Origin: Clostridia bacterium
Lineage (GTDB): Bacteria; Bacillota; Clostridia; Christensenellales; Aristaeellaceae
Direction of reading: 5' to 3'
Length of the DNA: 64,000 nt
Assembly: GCA_900769075.1 (NCBI GenBank)
Contig: CAAGFE010000060.1
Coordinates: forward strand, 93,542 to 157,541
Positions within the stretch are counted from its first letter, which is position 1, and each line of letters starts with the position of its first letter. The notes under the pieces were generated by a model. The model made no database searches and was not told the origin of the DNA. It saw only the letters and a program-made list of their open reading frames with translations. This document shows, piece after piece, positions 17,927-25,726 of the stretch. The position numbers and the translations under genes were made by a program.

Positions 17927-18715
17927 TCATCCGTTGGTTTCCACCAGAAAACTGCGGGCAATGGCTGCAAACCTCGCCGCTTGTTCAAGATATGCAAAAT
18001 GGGTGCCGCCATTGAGGACGATCAGCGCACTGTCGGGAATTTCCCTCTCCATCTGCTGACCCATCCAAAGAGGAGTTTCGGTATCCTGGTCGCCCCAGAC
18101 CAGCAGGGTGCTGTTCCTGATGCGGCACAGCTTCTCCGACTGATCGTAATTGACGACCTTCACGAAGGTCTTGCGCATGTCGGGAGAAAGGGCGGCATAA
18201 TCCCTTGAGCCGTACTTCTGAATCAGCGCTTCCTGCCACTTGCCGGTCAGGCTGCCGAAGATGCGCAGCTTCTCCGCAGCGTTCACCAATGCCTTCAGCT
18301 TCTTATATGTGGACGTGCGCTTGCTGCTTTCGCCGCTGGCCCGGGGACGGATGCCCGCCGCGCCTGTCAGGATGATGCGGTCAAAAATTGTTTCATCTTC
18401 TGCCGCCAGCTCAATCGCTATCCGCCCGCCGAAGGAGTGGGCAATCACGCTGCAGGGCAGGAAATTCAGACGGGTCAGCAGTTCCTTCAGGCAGGCCGCG
18501 AAATCCGGAACGCCCCAGGGCTCCGGCGGCTGGGCGCTTTGACCATGGGCCGGGAAATCCACCGCCAGCACCGTCATATCCGTGGCCAGCTGATCGCCGA
18601 CGTTTTTCATCATGTCGCCTGAGCAGCCCCAGCCGTGGAGCAGCACAACCCGCTTCTCCCCCGAACCATAGCGTTCAAAATGCATATTCACCCCAGAAAT
18701 CTGCATACTTGTCAA
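17927..18715 (-). CDS. Alpha/beta hydrolase
   Basis: 262 residues. A cytoplasmic alpha/beta-hydrolase-fold protein with oxyanion motif HGWGCSG near residues 27-33, nucleophile elbow AHSFGG, acid WGDQD and catalytic His in GGTHFAYLEQ. The substrate is unknown; the fold covers esterases, C-C hydrolases and similar enzymes. I prefer a TTG start at 18715 because GAGGTG sits six bases before it. ATG 18706 and TTG 18739 are alternatives. The region upstream overlaps the end of the GNAT gene, so it is part of the operon. Confidence 0.85.
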   Translation of the reverse strand: MTSMQISGVNMHFERYGSGEKRVVLLHGWGCSGDMMKNVGDQLATDMTVLAVDFPAHGQSAQPPEPWGVPDFAACLKELLTRLNFLPCSVIAHSFGGRIAIELAAEDETIFDRIILTGAAGIRPRASGESSKRTSTYKKLKALVNAAEKLRIFGSLTGKWQEALIQKYGSRDYAALSPDMRKTFVKVVNYDQSEKLCRIRNSTLLVWGDQDTETPLWMGQQMEREIPDSALIVLNGGTHFAYLEQAARFAAIARSFLVETNG

Positions 18716-18725
18716 TGCGTTCACC

Positions 18726-19202
18726 TCATGATGATTCAATGTCCATGCAGCCGTTCATGCGCCAGATGTAACGGCATTTCCGCGCGGAAATCAGCCAGCG
18801 GGTCTGGATGGCCTGGGGCACATCCACCGTGCGTTCCAGTGTGCAGCCAAGGCGGATGCAGGTTTTCCTGCTGGGCCAGTTGTCCGGGTCACAGGTGATG
18901 ACCACGCTCTCCTTGCCGTGCAGGAGGATCAGCGGACGCAGCAGCTCGCAGGCCCTTTTGGCATAACCGTGCCCGCGAAAGGGCGGATCCACATGGTAAC
19001 CGATGTGCCCAAAGTAGTATACGCACTCGCTCTCGCCAAGGCGAAGGCTGATCCGCCCGGCTTCCTTCCGCTGACCGTGCTCAGCAATCATGTAATCATA
19101 GTTCCGCCCGAAGCCCATTTCCTCCTCCGGCGGATACAGCCGCAGGGGGATCAGATCAATCACGCCGTCGGTAAACTCGGCCTTGCTCCTGTGCAGCCAC
19201 AT
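18726..19202 (-). CDS. GNAT-family N-acetyltransferase
   Basis: 158 residues. It has the GNAT acetyl-CoA motif A, here HVDPPFRGHGYAKRACE (from about residue 71), and the later asparagine-containing DPDNWPSRKTCIRLGCTLE stretch typical of RimJ/RimL-like or small-molecule acetyltransferases. The substrate is unknown. The ATG at 19202 is one base after the fruK stop, with AGGAG eight bases upstream. The frame is open another 19 codons inside fruK, but that start has no support. Confidence 0.85.
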   Translation of the reverse strand: MWLHRSKAEFTDGVIDLIPLRLYPPEEEMGFGRNYDYMIAEHGQRKEAGRISLRLGESECVYYFGHIGYHVDPPFRGHGYAKRACELLRPLILLHGKESVVITCDPDNWPSRKTCIRLGCTLERTVDVPQAIQTRWLISARKCRYIWRMNGCMDIESS

Positions 19203-19203
19203 A

Positions 19204-20127
19204 TCAAAGCTCCTGAACATGAACCTTCTCCAGCAGACGCATGAAATCGCCGGGAACAATCAGCTGCGTGCCATCCGTCATGACAGAGGCCGTCCCTGCA
19301 GCCGCTCCGGCCCGGAAGCCCTCGCGCATGGTGCCGTGGGTGATGAGCCCGTACAGCAGGCCGCCGACCATGGCGTCGCCCGCGCCGACGGTGGAACGCA
19401 CCTCCACCGGGATTTCCGGTGCAAAAAGGCAGCCGTCCTCCCCCACATAGAGTGCCCCGTCCTTGCCCAGGGACACCACAACATGCCGAACGCCCTTGTC
19501 CACAAAGGTCTGGGCCGCATTGCGGACGTCCGCCAGCGTGGGCAGTTCGCGCCCCAGGGCAGAGGCCAGCTCATGATGATTCGGCTTGATGAGAAATGGT
19601 TTGGCTTCCACGCCGCGCAGCAATGCCTCTCCGCTGACATCCAGGATGCAGGGCACAGGCGACAGCGCCGCCATCAAATGCGCATAGGTATCGGCAGGGC
19701 ATCCGGGCGGGAGGGAACCGGTGATGACAGCATACTCGCTTTGCCTGGTGGAGGCGATGGCCAGATCGAAAAAAACATCGAGATCCTCCGCCGTGAGCAT
19801 CGGACCGGGCTCATTCAGCTCCGTCACGCCGGCGCCATCCAGCGCCACAACCTTCGTGTTGACACGGACGGCGCCTTCCACCGTATGGAAACGGCAACCC
19901 ACCTGTTCCGTCCGCAGGGCCGCACTGATTTTGTCATATCCTTCCGCCCCGGCACAGCCGATGACCTGGCTCTCCAGCCCCAGACGGCGGCAGACCACCG
20001 CGACATTCACGCCCTTGCCGCCCACATCGGTGCGAGAGGTGCGGATGCGGTTCACCTGACCGGGAACCAGGCGGTCAACGGTCACCGTCCTGTCCAGGGC
20101 AGGATTCAGACAGATGGTCGTGATCAC
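19204..20127 (-). CDS. fruK: 1-phosphofructokinase family sugar kinase
   Basis: 307 residues, PfkB (ribokinase-like) fold. It shows the N-terminal TICLNPALDRTV, the GGKGVNVA sugar-binding motif and the C-terminal STVGAGDAMVGG signature with the catalytic Asp. The opening sequence and LNPALD are typical of 1-phosphofructokinase and tagatose-6-phosphate kinase. No fructose PTS gene is nearby, so the true sugar phosphate is open. The GTG start at 20127 is chosen because GGAGGGG lies five bases upstream; the frame extends to ATG 20145. It is the first gene of the eleven-gene operon ending with recN. Confidence 0.88.
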   Translation of the reverse strand: MITTICLNPALDRTVTVDRLVPGQVNRIRTSRTDVGGKGVNVAVVCRRLGLESQVIGCAGAEGYDKISAALRTEQVGCRFHTVEGAVRVNTKVVALDGAGVTELNEPGPMLTAEDLDVFFDLAIASTRQSEYAVITGSLPPGCPADTYAHLMAALSPVPCILDVSGEALLRGVEAKPFLIKPNHHELASALGRELPTLADVRNAAQTFVDKGVRHVVVSLGKDGALYVGEDGCLFAPEIPVEVRSTVGAGDAMVGGLLYGLITHGTMREGFRAGAAAGTASVMTDGTQLIVPGDFMRLLEKVHVQEL

Positions 20128-20157
20128 AGGCACCCCTCCATGCAAACTATTCCACTT

Positions 20158-20186
20158 ATTATAGCATGTTTATTCATTCCATGCAA
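20158..20186 (-). promoter_or_regulatory. Sigma-A promoter of the fruK-to-recN operon
   Basis: TTGCAT (20181-20186), a 17-base spacer, then TATAAT (20158-20163) on the minus strand, about 30 bases before the GTG start of fruK. Confidence 0.75.
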
Positions 20187-20212
20187 TATGCATCCGTCTA
20201 TACAGGACAAAC

Positions 20213-20248
20213 AAAAATCGGATACTCCCCTGGTGCGGAAAGTATCCG
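20213..20248 (-). terminator. Terminator of metG-tatD
   Basis: An 8-bp stem CGGATACT/AGTATCCG with an ATTTTTG tail on the minus strand, a few bases after the tatD stop. Confidence 0.8.
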
Positions 20249-20254
20249 AAAAAA

Positions 20255-21031
20255 TCATGGGATGCGGTAGGCGTCCAGCGCATTCCGGGTTGTTGCTGCC
20301 GCCAGCTCCTCCACGGGTATCCCGCGAAGGGCCGCGATCTTCTCCGCCACAAAGCGCACATGGGCGGGCTCGTTGCGCCGTCCGCGCATGGGCTCCGGGG
20401 ACAGATAGGGGCTGTCGGTTTCGATCAGCAGACGATCCAGGGGGACGTTCAGCGCTGCTTCCTGCAATTTGGGGGCCTTTTTGAAGGTCACCGGCCCGGC
20501 AAAGCTGATGTAGAACCCCATTTTCAGGTATTCCTTCGCTATCTCCCAGCTGCCGGAGAAGCAGTGGATGATGCCGCCGGACAGCTTCCCCTTCTGGCGC
20601 TTCATCAGGTCGATCATGTCCTGATGCGCGTCCCGGATGTGATAGGCCACCGGAACCTCCAGCTGATAGGCCAGCTGCATCTGCTTTTCGCACACATCCA
20701 TCTGGACATCCCGGGGGGACAGATCGTAGTAGTAATCCAGGCCGATTTCACCGATGGCCTGCACCCTGTCCTCCTTCAGCCAGGCGGTCAGCGTATCCAG
20801 GTCGCCCTCCTGAAAGCCCTTGGCCTCATGGGGATGGATGCCGACCGCGGCGTAAGCCCCGGGATGGGCCTGCGCGAAATCAATGGCATGGCGGGAGGAG
20901 GCCATGTCCGACCCGATGACGGCATAGCGGGTCACGCCATGCGCCGTCATGCGGGAGAGGACTTCGTCGATATCCTGTTCAAACTTCGGATCATCGACAT
21001 GGCAATGGGAATCAAAGAGTTCGTACTGCAT
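20255..21031 (-). CDS. tatD: TatD-family metal-dependent deoxyribonuclease
   Basis: 258 residues, TIM-barrel amidohydrolase-type fold. The metal ligands are visible: DSHCHVDDPKF at the N-terminus, GEIGLDYYYD near residue 92, the His in PVAYHIRDAH, the His in IIHCFSG, and ETDSPYLSPEPMRG. Relatives act as 3'-5' exonucleases in DNA repair. The ATG at 21031 is one base after the metG stop (TAATATG), so it is probably translated by coupling since no strong SD is seen. The metG-tatD pair is a classic Firmicutes arrangement. Confidence 0.95.
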   Translation of the reverse strand: MQYELFDSHCHVDDPKFEQDIDEVLSRMTAHGVTRYAVIGSDMASSRHAIDFAQAHPGAYAAVGIHPHEAKGFQEGDLDTLTAWLKEDRVQAIGEIGLDYYYDLSPRDVQMDVCEKQMQLAYQLEVPVAYHIRDAHQDMIDLMKRQKGKLSGGIIHCFSGSWEIAKEYLKMGFYISFAGPVTFKKAPKLQEAALNVPLDRLLIETDSPYLSPEPMRGRRNEPAHVRFVAEKIAALRGIPVEELAAATTRNALDAYRIP

Positions 21032-21032
21032 A

Positions 21033-23054
21033 TTAGCCAATCAGCGCGCCGTCCGCCACGCCCTCGCCCACGGAGGCCAGGCGCAGGTTGCCCTCGTCAT
21101 CCACGGCGGAGAGGATCATGCCGTGGGATTCAATGCCCATCATCATGCGGGGCTTGAGGTTGGTGATGGCGACAATCTGCTTGCCCACCAGCGCTGCGGG
21201 ATCGGGATAGTACTGGGCGATGCCGGAAAGGATGGTGCGCTCACCGTCCTTGCCGAAGGACAGGCGGAACTGGAGCAGCTTCTTGGACTTGGGCACGGCA
21301 GAGCATTCCAGCACGCGGCCCACCTGAATCTTGGACTGGAAGAAGGTGTCGATGTCGATGGCTTCGGGATAGGTCGGCTCCTCGTGCTTCTTCTCTTCCT
21401 TCTTCTGTTCCTTGTTTTCCTTCTTTTCTTCCTTCCTGGCCTGCTTATCCGCCTTTTTGTCGGCCTTCTCCTCGGCGGGCTGGTCGCGCTCGATCTCCTT
21501 CTGCACGTCCAGGCGCGGGAAGAGCGCGCTGCCCTTCTTCACCGTCAGGCCGGGGGTCAGCACGGGGAAAGCCTTGCCCAGGGACTCCCAGCACTTGAGC
21601 GCTTCATCCGTCACGCCGAGCTGCTCAAAGATGCGCTCGGGGGTGCGGGGCATCACGAAGCCGACCATGACCGCCACGCGGCGGACGCACTCTGCCAGGG
21701 TGTACATCACGGTTTCCAGGCGGGGCTTGCCTTCCTCGCTGCGGCCCAGCACCCAAGGCTGGGTCACGTCGATGTACTTGTTGCAGTTGCCGATCAGCTT
21801 CCAGATTTCTTGGAGGGCATTGGAGAACTGGAAGGCGTTGACATAGGCTTCCACCTTGGCGGACAGGCCCTCCGCCTCCTGCCAGATGGGGGCATCAACG
21901 GCTTCATCCACCTGGTTGATGGCAGGGATCGCGCCGCCGAAATACTTCTCAATCATGGCGACGGTCCGGGAAACAAGGTTGCCCAGGTCGTTCGCCAGGT
22001 CGGAGTTGATGCGGGTCAGCATGGCCTTGAGGGTGAACTCGCCATCGGAGCCGAAGGGCATCTCGCGCATGAGGAAGTAGCGCACCGCGTCGGAGCTGTA
22101 GCGGTTGCACAGCACCACGGGATCCACCACATTGCCCACGGACTTGCCCATCTTCTTGCCGTCGATGACCAGCCAGCCATGGCCAAAGACCTGCTTGGGC
22201 AGGGGCAGATTCAGCGCATGCAGCATGATGGGCCAGATGATGGTGTGGAAGCGCACGATCTCCTTGCCGACCAGGTGCACATCGGCGGGCCAGTACTTCC
22301 GGTACAGCTCGTCGTGGTCGGTACCGTAGCCCAGAGCGGAAATGTAGTTGGACAGCGCGTCAATCCACACATACACGGTATGCTTGGGATCAAAGGTCAC
22401 CGGCACGCCCCACTTGATGGTGGTCCGGCTGACGCACAGATCCTGCAGGCCGGGCTTGAGGAAGTTGTTGATCATTTCATTGGCGCGGGACGCGGGCTGG
22501 ATGAAATCGGGGTGCTCCTCGATGTACTGGATGAGCCAGGGCGCGTACTTCTGGAGCTTGAAGAAATAGCTCTCCTCGCGGGTTTTTTCCACGGGACGGC
22601 CGCAGTCGGGGCAGCACCCGTCCTTCAGCTGGAGCTCGGTCCAGAAGGACTCGCAGGGGGTGCAGTACAATCCCTCGTATTCGGACTTGTAGATGTCGCC
22701 CTGATCGTAAAGCTGCTTGAAAATCTTCTGCACCGTCTGGACATGGCGGTCATCGCTGGTGCGGATGAAATCATCGTATTCGATGTCCATCAGCTTCCAC
22801 AGCTCCTTGATGCCCGCGACGATGTGATCCACATACTCCTTGGGGGTCACGCCCTTGGCGGCGGCCTTGCGCTCGATCTTCTGGCCATGCTCGTCGGTGC
22901 CGGTTAGGAAGAACACGTCATAGCCGGTCAGCTTCTTGAAGCGGGCCATCGAGTCCGCCGCGGTGGAGCAGTACGCATGACCGATGTGCAGATTGTCGCT
23001 GGGATAGTAGATGGGGGTTGTGATGTAGAAAGGCTTCTTGCATTCCTGACACAT
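21033..23054 (-). CDS. metG: Methionine--tRNA ligase
   Basis: 673 residues. A class I synthetase charging tRNA-Met. HIGH occurs in YYPSDNLHIGHAY near residue 24. A four-cysteine zinc knuckle is seen (CTPCESFW..CCPDCGRP), and KMSKS appears as KMGKS. The C-terminal Trbp111-type tRNA-binding OB domain (DTFFQSKIQVGRVLEC..) is joined by an unusually charged linker of about 35 residues made mostly of Lys, Glu, Asp and Ala (near 532-567). The ATG follows GGAGG and a T-box leader. tatD is coupled downstream. Confidence 0.97.
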   Translation of the reverse strand: MCQECKKPFYITTPIYYPSDNLHIGHAYCSTAADSMARFKKLTGYDVFFLTGTDEHGQKIERKAAAKGVTPKEYVDHIVAGIKELWKLMDIEYDDFIRTSDDRHVQTVQKIFKQLYDQGDIYKSEYEGLYCTPCESFWTELQLKDGCCPDCGRPVEKTREESYFFKLQKYAPWLIQYIEEHPDFIQPASRANEMINNFLKPGLQDLCVSRTTIKWGVPVTFDPKHTVYVWIDALSNYISALGYGTDHDELYRKYWPADVHLVGKEIVRFHTIIWPIMLHALNLPLPKQVFGHGWLVIDGKKMGKSVGNVVDPVVLCNRYSSDAVRYFLMREMPFGSDGEFTLKAMLTRINSDLANDLGNLVSRTVAMIEKYFGGAIPAINQVDEAVDAPIWQEAEGLSAKVEAYVNAFQFSNALQEIWKLIGNCNKYIDVTQPWVLGRSEEGKPRLETVMYTLAECVRRVAVMVGFVMPRTPERIFEQLGVTDEALKCWESLGKAFPVLTPGLTVKKGSALFPRLDVQKEIERDQPAEEKADKKADKQARKEEKKENKEQKKEEKKHEEPTYPEAIDIDTFFQSKIQVGRVLECSAVPKSKKLLQFRLSFGKDGERTILSGIAQYYPDPAALVGKQIVAITNLKPRMMMGIESHGMILSAVDDEGNLRLASVGEGVADGALIG

Positions 23055-23083
23055 GGGGAAAACCTCCTTCGAATAGGGGCAAA

Positions 23084-23318
23084 GAAAAACGCCCCTCTGT
23101 TGATGAGGGGCGGAAAATTCCGCGTTGCCACCCTGATTTATCGCTTCGCATACGGATAACGGCGCGACCCGTCATACCCTACTGTCCCCAGCCATCACTG
23201 GGGCTCTGTTCAGGCATGATGCTCCGGAGCCATGTTCCCCTGCCCGCGCCGGCTGCTTTTCACCCGCCGCAGCTCTCTGATGCGTACACAAGGCAAGGTA
23301 CTCTTTCCTTCATTGCAT
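23084..23318 (-). promoter_or_regulatory. T-box riboswitch leader of metG
   Basis: A roughly 235-nt leader on the minus strand. It shows the 5' AGAGTA element, the CAGAGAGCTG and GGTGaAAaGCAGC stem I features, and the pattern NNN-CC-TGAAC in which NNN is ATG (23215-23217), the expected Met specifier. The T-box motif AGGGTGGCAACGCGG is at 23120-23134. A terminator follows, with stem GCCCCTC/GAGGGGC and a TTTTT tail at 23084-23111. Uncharged tRNA-Met should favour read-through into metG. The bulge reads TGGC rather than the TGGT expected for an A73 tRNA. Confidence 0.92.
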
Positions 23319-23324
23319 GTGATA

Positions 23325-23353
23325 TTATTACCACATCTTTGGGGGATTGTCAA
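23325..23353 (-). promoter_or_regulatory. Sigma-A promoter of the metG T-box
   Basis: TTGACA (23348-23353), a 17-base spacer, then TAATAA (23325-23330). The -35 box overlaps the stop codon of the upstream GNAT gene. Confidence 0.75.
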
Positions 23354-23865
23354 GGGACTTGTTGGCAGTCCGAGGCGGATTTGTGAAAACCATTTTCAAA
23401 TTGGTAGTACCTGGACACAATCCCTTCTTCGGAAAACTCCTCCGCCAGCACAAAGCCGCATTTTTCCAGCACGCGGATGGATGCGGTATTGGCGGCATAG
23501 GTAAACGCACCGACCGTTGAAAGCGAGTACTTTTCGCACACCTCGGTCAGGAATTGGCGCACCGCTTCCGTAGCGACGCCCTTCCCCCACATGCTTTGAT
23601 CGAACACACAATAGCTGAGCATCGCATTGGGCGTATCATTGCGGTCAATGGCATAGACCCACACGTCACCCACATAGCGGCCGTCTGCATCAATCGTCCG
23701 CCCGAAGCTGGTGGCATCCGGTCGCTGGGCTTTGGCGAAATCCGCCAGTGCTTCCGCCAGCGTCCGGGCCTTCTGGGGCAGCATCCGGCGGATCTCCTCC
23801 TGCTGTGCCCTTTCATAATAGATCGCAACCTTTTCCGCCGTGCGGGGATTCAGGGAAAACATCAT
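23350..23865 (-). CDS. RimJ/RimL-type GNAT acetyltransferase
   Basis: 171 residues. It has the fold of ribosomal-protein-alanine or small-molecule acetyltransferases: a beta strand ending in AMLSYCVFDQSMWGKGVATEAVRQFL (motif A), then GAFTYAANTASIRVLEKCGFV, the typical asparagine-plus-Cys/Gly-Phe segment of the RimJ/RimL group. The substrate is unknown. ATG 23865 (or 23862) is preceded by only a weak GAGC site. The gene lies about 40 bases after the 6S RNA terminator, so it may be expressed by read-through. Confidence 0.8.
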   Translation of the reverse strand: MMFSLNPRTAEKVAIYYERAQQEEIRRMLPQKARTLAEALADFAKAQRPDATSFGRTIDADGRYVGDVWVYAIDRNDTPNAMLSYCVFDQSMWGKGVATEAVRQFLTEVCEKYSLSTVGAFTYAANTASIRVLEKCGFVLAEEFSEEGIVSRYYQFENGFHKSASDCQQVP

Positions 23866-23903
23866 GCTGCTCAACTGTCTTTGCCCTGGTGTGATCGGAA
23901 AAC

Positions 23904-23930
23904 AAAAAGGCAACGGTATGCGCCGCTGCC
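23904..23930 (-). terminator. Terminator of the 6S RNA
   Basis: Stem GGCAGCGG/CCGTTGCC (one G-T pair) with a 6-base loop and TTTTTG tail on the minus strand. Confidence 0.85.
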
Positions 23931-23942
23931 CACTTCTTCAGT

Positions 23943-24141
23943 GAAGGAAGATGCCCCAGGATGACGATGCGCACTGTTATTCACCCGCTGTTTAAGCAGG
24001 TAGGTGCCCTGCCGCCTGCATTTGTCTTCCCCTGGCGTATTACTACGGGGGCATGACATAGCCGAACTGTAGACCCGGGCTCCAATTTATGAAATGTGGG
24101 GAAAACCAGCACGCTGTCAGAACACCCCAGGAGCATCCCTT
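23943..24141 (-). ncRNA. ssrS: 6S RNA (RNA polymerase-binding regulator)
   Basis: A transcript of about 199 nt, close to the 180-200 nt of known 6S RNAs. It folds end to end: the closing stem pairs GATGCTCC (24130-24137) with GGGGCATC (23950-23957). The 5' strand has TGTTC and TTTTCCCCACATTTCATA, which resembles the corresponding part of E. coli 6S RNA as I recall it. The 3' strand has a CACC..CTG..CAG..GGTG hairpin followed by GAATAAC, as in Bacillus-type 6S RNAs in the 3' side of the central bubble. 6S RNA mimics an open promoter and binds housekeeping RNA polymerase. It has its own strong promoter and terminator. Ends are estimated from the promoter and closing stem. Confidence 0.82.
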
Positions 24142-24147
24142 GCCATC

Positions 24148-24176
24148 ATTATATGCGAGCAGGCCGCTGATGTCAA
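24148..24176 (-). promoter_or_regulatory. Sigma-A promoter of 6S RNA
   Basis: A perfect TTGACA (24171-24176), a 17-base spacer and a perfect TATAAT (24148-24153). The predicted start is near 24141. Confidence 0.88.
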
Positions 24177-24238
24177 GAGGATTTCTCGACCAAGTTGGGA
24201 CTTTTCGTGTCCCCAGGCGCAGCGCTCCTGCACCAGGA

Positions 24239-25726
24239 TTATATCCGGTCTAACTCCGAAACATGCATGCTTTCACGGCGAAAATGGCGAAGAAGGCGCT
24301 CCATTTCCGGCGGAACAGCCGCCCCGTCCGGGAAAACAAAGCGTTCCGCGCCAACAGCAATGTCATGCTCCGTCGCAATTTTACCGGGCAGACAGTGCAG
24401 CCTTGCCGCCAGGGTATCGCGCTGCCACCTAAGCAGCCAGGCGCGAATCTGCTCCGGCGTTTTGCCTGCCATGGATGGCACATGGCGGATGGCTCGACCT
24501 TTCCGGCACGCGCTGCAGCGTCCGCAGGGATGACCTTTGCTGCCGAAAGCGGCAGTGATGGCGGCAGGGATACACGCCGATTGAAGCAGCACCCGAAGCA
24601 GCTGATTCAGCCGCTGCCAGTAACGGCACAGATACACCCAGCGCCGAAGGGGTGAACGGGGATGGAGATTCCTTGCCCGCTGTCCGGCATAGGCCTTGGC
24701 GACCAGCTCATTCGGCTCCAGGAAAAGCAGGCATTCCGCCTCCTGTTGATCGCGGCCCGCCCGTCCGGTGTGCTGAACGTACTCGATCAGGGTGTCCGGC
24801 AGATAATCATGAATCACGCGGCGAATATCCGGGATGTCCACGCCCAGACCAAAGGCCGTTGTGGCGCAGAGCGTCTGCGTGGTGCCCGTCTGGAAATGCT
24901 GCTGGACAGTCAGTCGCTCGTTTCGCTCCATCCCGGCATGGTAGGCTTCCGCCGGAATCCCGCCTGCCATCAGCTGCCTGGCGAGCTGTTCCGTCCGGGC
25001 CCGGCTGCGGCAGAAAATCACGGTTTTGCAGGGCGAGCCATGCATCAGGCGGAGGATATCTCCTGTACGGTCAAGGGTCATATGCACCCGGTAGATCAGG
25101 TTATCCCGCAGGATGGGCAGGATGATGCGCTTCGCCCGGCGCATGGACAGCCGGGTGCGGATAGCCCGCTGCATGGCTTCATCCGCCGTAGCCGTCAAGG
25201 CGCAGACCACGGGTCTATAGGGCAGGGCTGCCAGAAAATCCGGGATGGCTGCATAGGCCGGGCGAAAGCCATCCCCCCACTGAACGACGCAGTGGGCTTC
25301 ATCCACGACCGCCAGCCAGGGACGGATTTCTCCGCAAAGCCGCCGGAAAGCAGGCTGCTCCAGCCGTTCCGGAGAAACAAAGACAATCCGTGCCCGGCCC
25401 TGGCGAATGCGGGACAGGGCATCCGCTTTCTCCTCCGCCGTCATCAGGCTGTCCAATGAAACCGCCGGGATGCCGTGGGCTTCCAGATGACGCACCTGAT
25501 CCCTCATGAGGGCAATCAGCGGCGAAACCACCACCGTCACGCCGCCCCTGACCACCGCAGGCAGCTGCCAGCACAGGCTTTTTCCGGCCCCGGTGGGCAA
25601 TATGCACAGCACGTCCCGGACCGAAAGAATGGCTCGCACCGCTTCCTTCTGACCGGGACGATAGGCTGTCAGCCCGAAGGTGTGCTGCAAATGCCGGCGG
25701 CATTCCCTTTTCAGGCTGATTTTCAT
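24239..25726 (-). CDS. recQ: RecQ-like ATP-dependent DNA helicase
   Basis: 495 residues, SF2 helicase of the RecQ group. Q-motif-like FGLTAYRPGQKEAV, Walker A PTGAGKS near residues 44-50, Walker B VVDEAHCVVQWG, and the late motif QHTGRAGRDQQ are present. A short zinc-binding segment near residues 412-420 (CGRCSAC) suggests a reduced RecQ-C region, and there is no HRDC domain. It is shorter than typical 590-610 residue RecQ. Aromatic loop and motif II neighbours differ from E. coli RecQ (QWGDGFRPAY), so it may be a separate RecQ-like family. The start overlaps the TPM gene stop (TGATG). Confidence 0.88.
   Translation of the reverse strand: MKISLKRECRRHLQHTFGLTAYRPGQKEAVRAILSVRDVLCILPTGAGKSLCWQLPAVVRGGVTVVVSPLIALMRDQVRHLEAHGIPAVSLDSLMTAEEKADALSRIRQGRARIVFVSPERLEQPAFRRLCGEIRPWLAVVDEAHCVVQWGDGFRPAYAAIPDFLAALPYRPVVCALTATADEAMQRAIRTRLSMRRAKRIILPILRDNLIYRVHMTLDRTGDILRLMHGSPCKTVIFCRSRARTEQLARQLMAGGIPAEAYHAGMERNERLTVQQHFQTGTTQTLCATTAFGLGVDIPDIRRVIHDYLPDTLIEYVQHTGRAGRDQQEAECLLFLEPNELVAKAYAGQRARNLHPRSPLRRWVYLCRYWQRLNQLLRVLLQSACIPAAITAAFGSKGHPCGRCSACRKGRAIRHVPSMAGKTPEQIRAWLLRWQRDTLAARLHCLPGKIATEHDIAVGAERFVFPDGAAVPPEMERLLRHFRRESMHVSELDRI

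Larger units (their letters stand above)
23866..24238 (-). other. Gene-free stretch carrying the 6S RNA unit
   Basis: These 373 bases between the GNAT gene and recQ contain a promoter (24148-24176), a 6S-like RNA (about 23943-24141) and a terminator (23904-23930). I see no protein gene in it. Confidence 0.8.
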
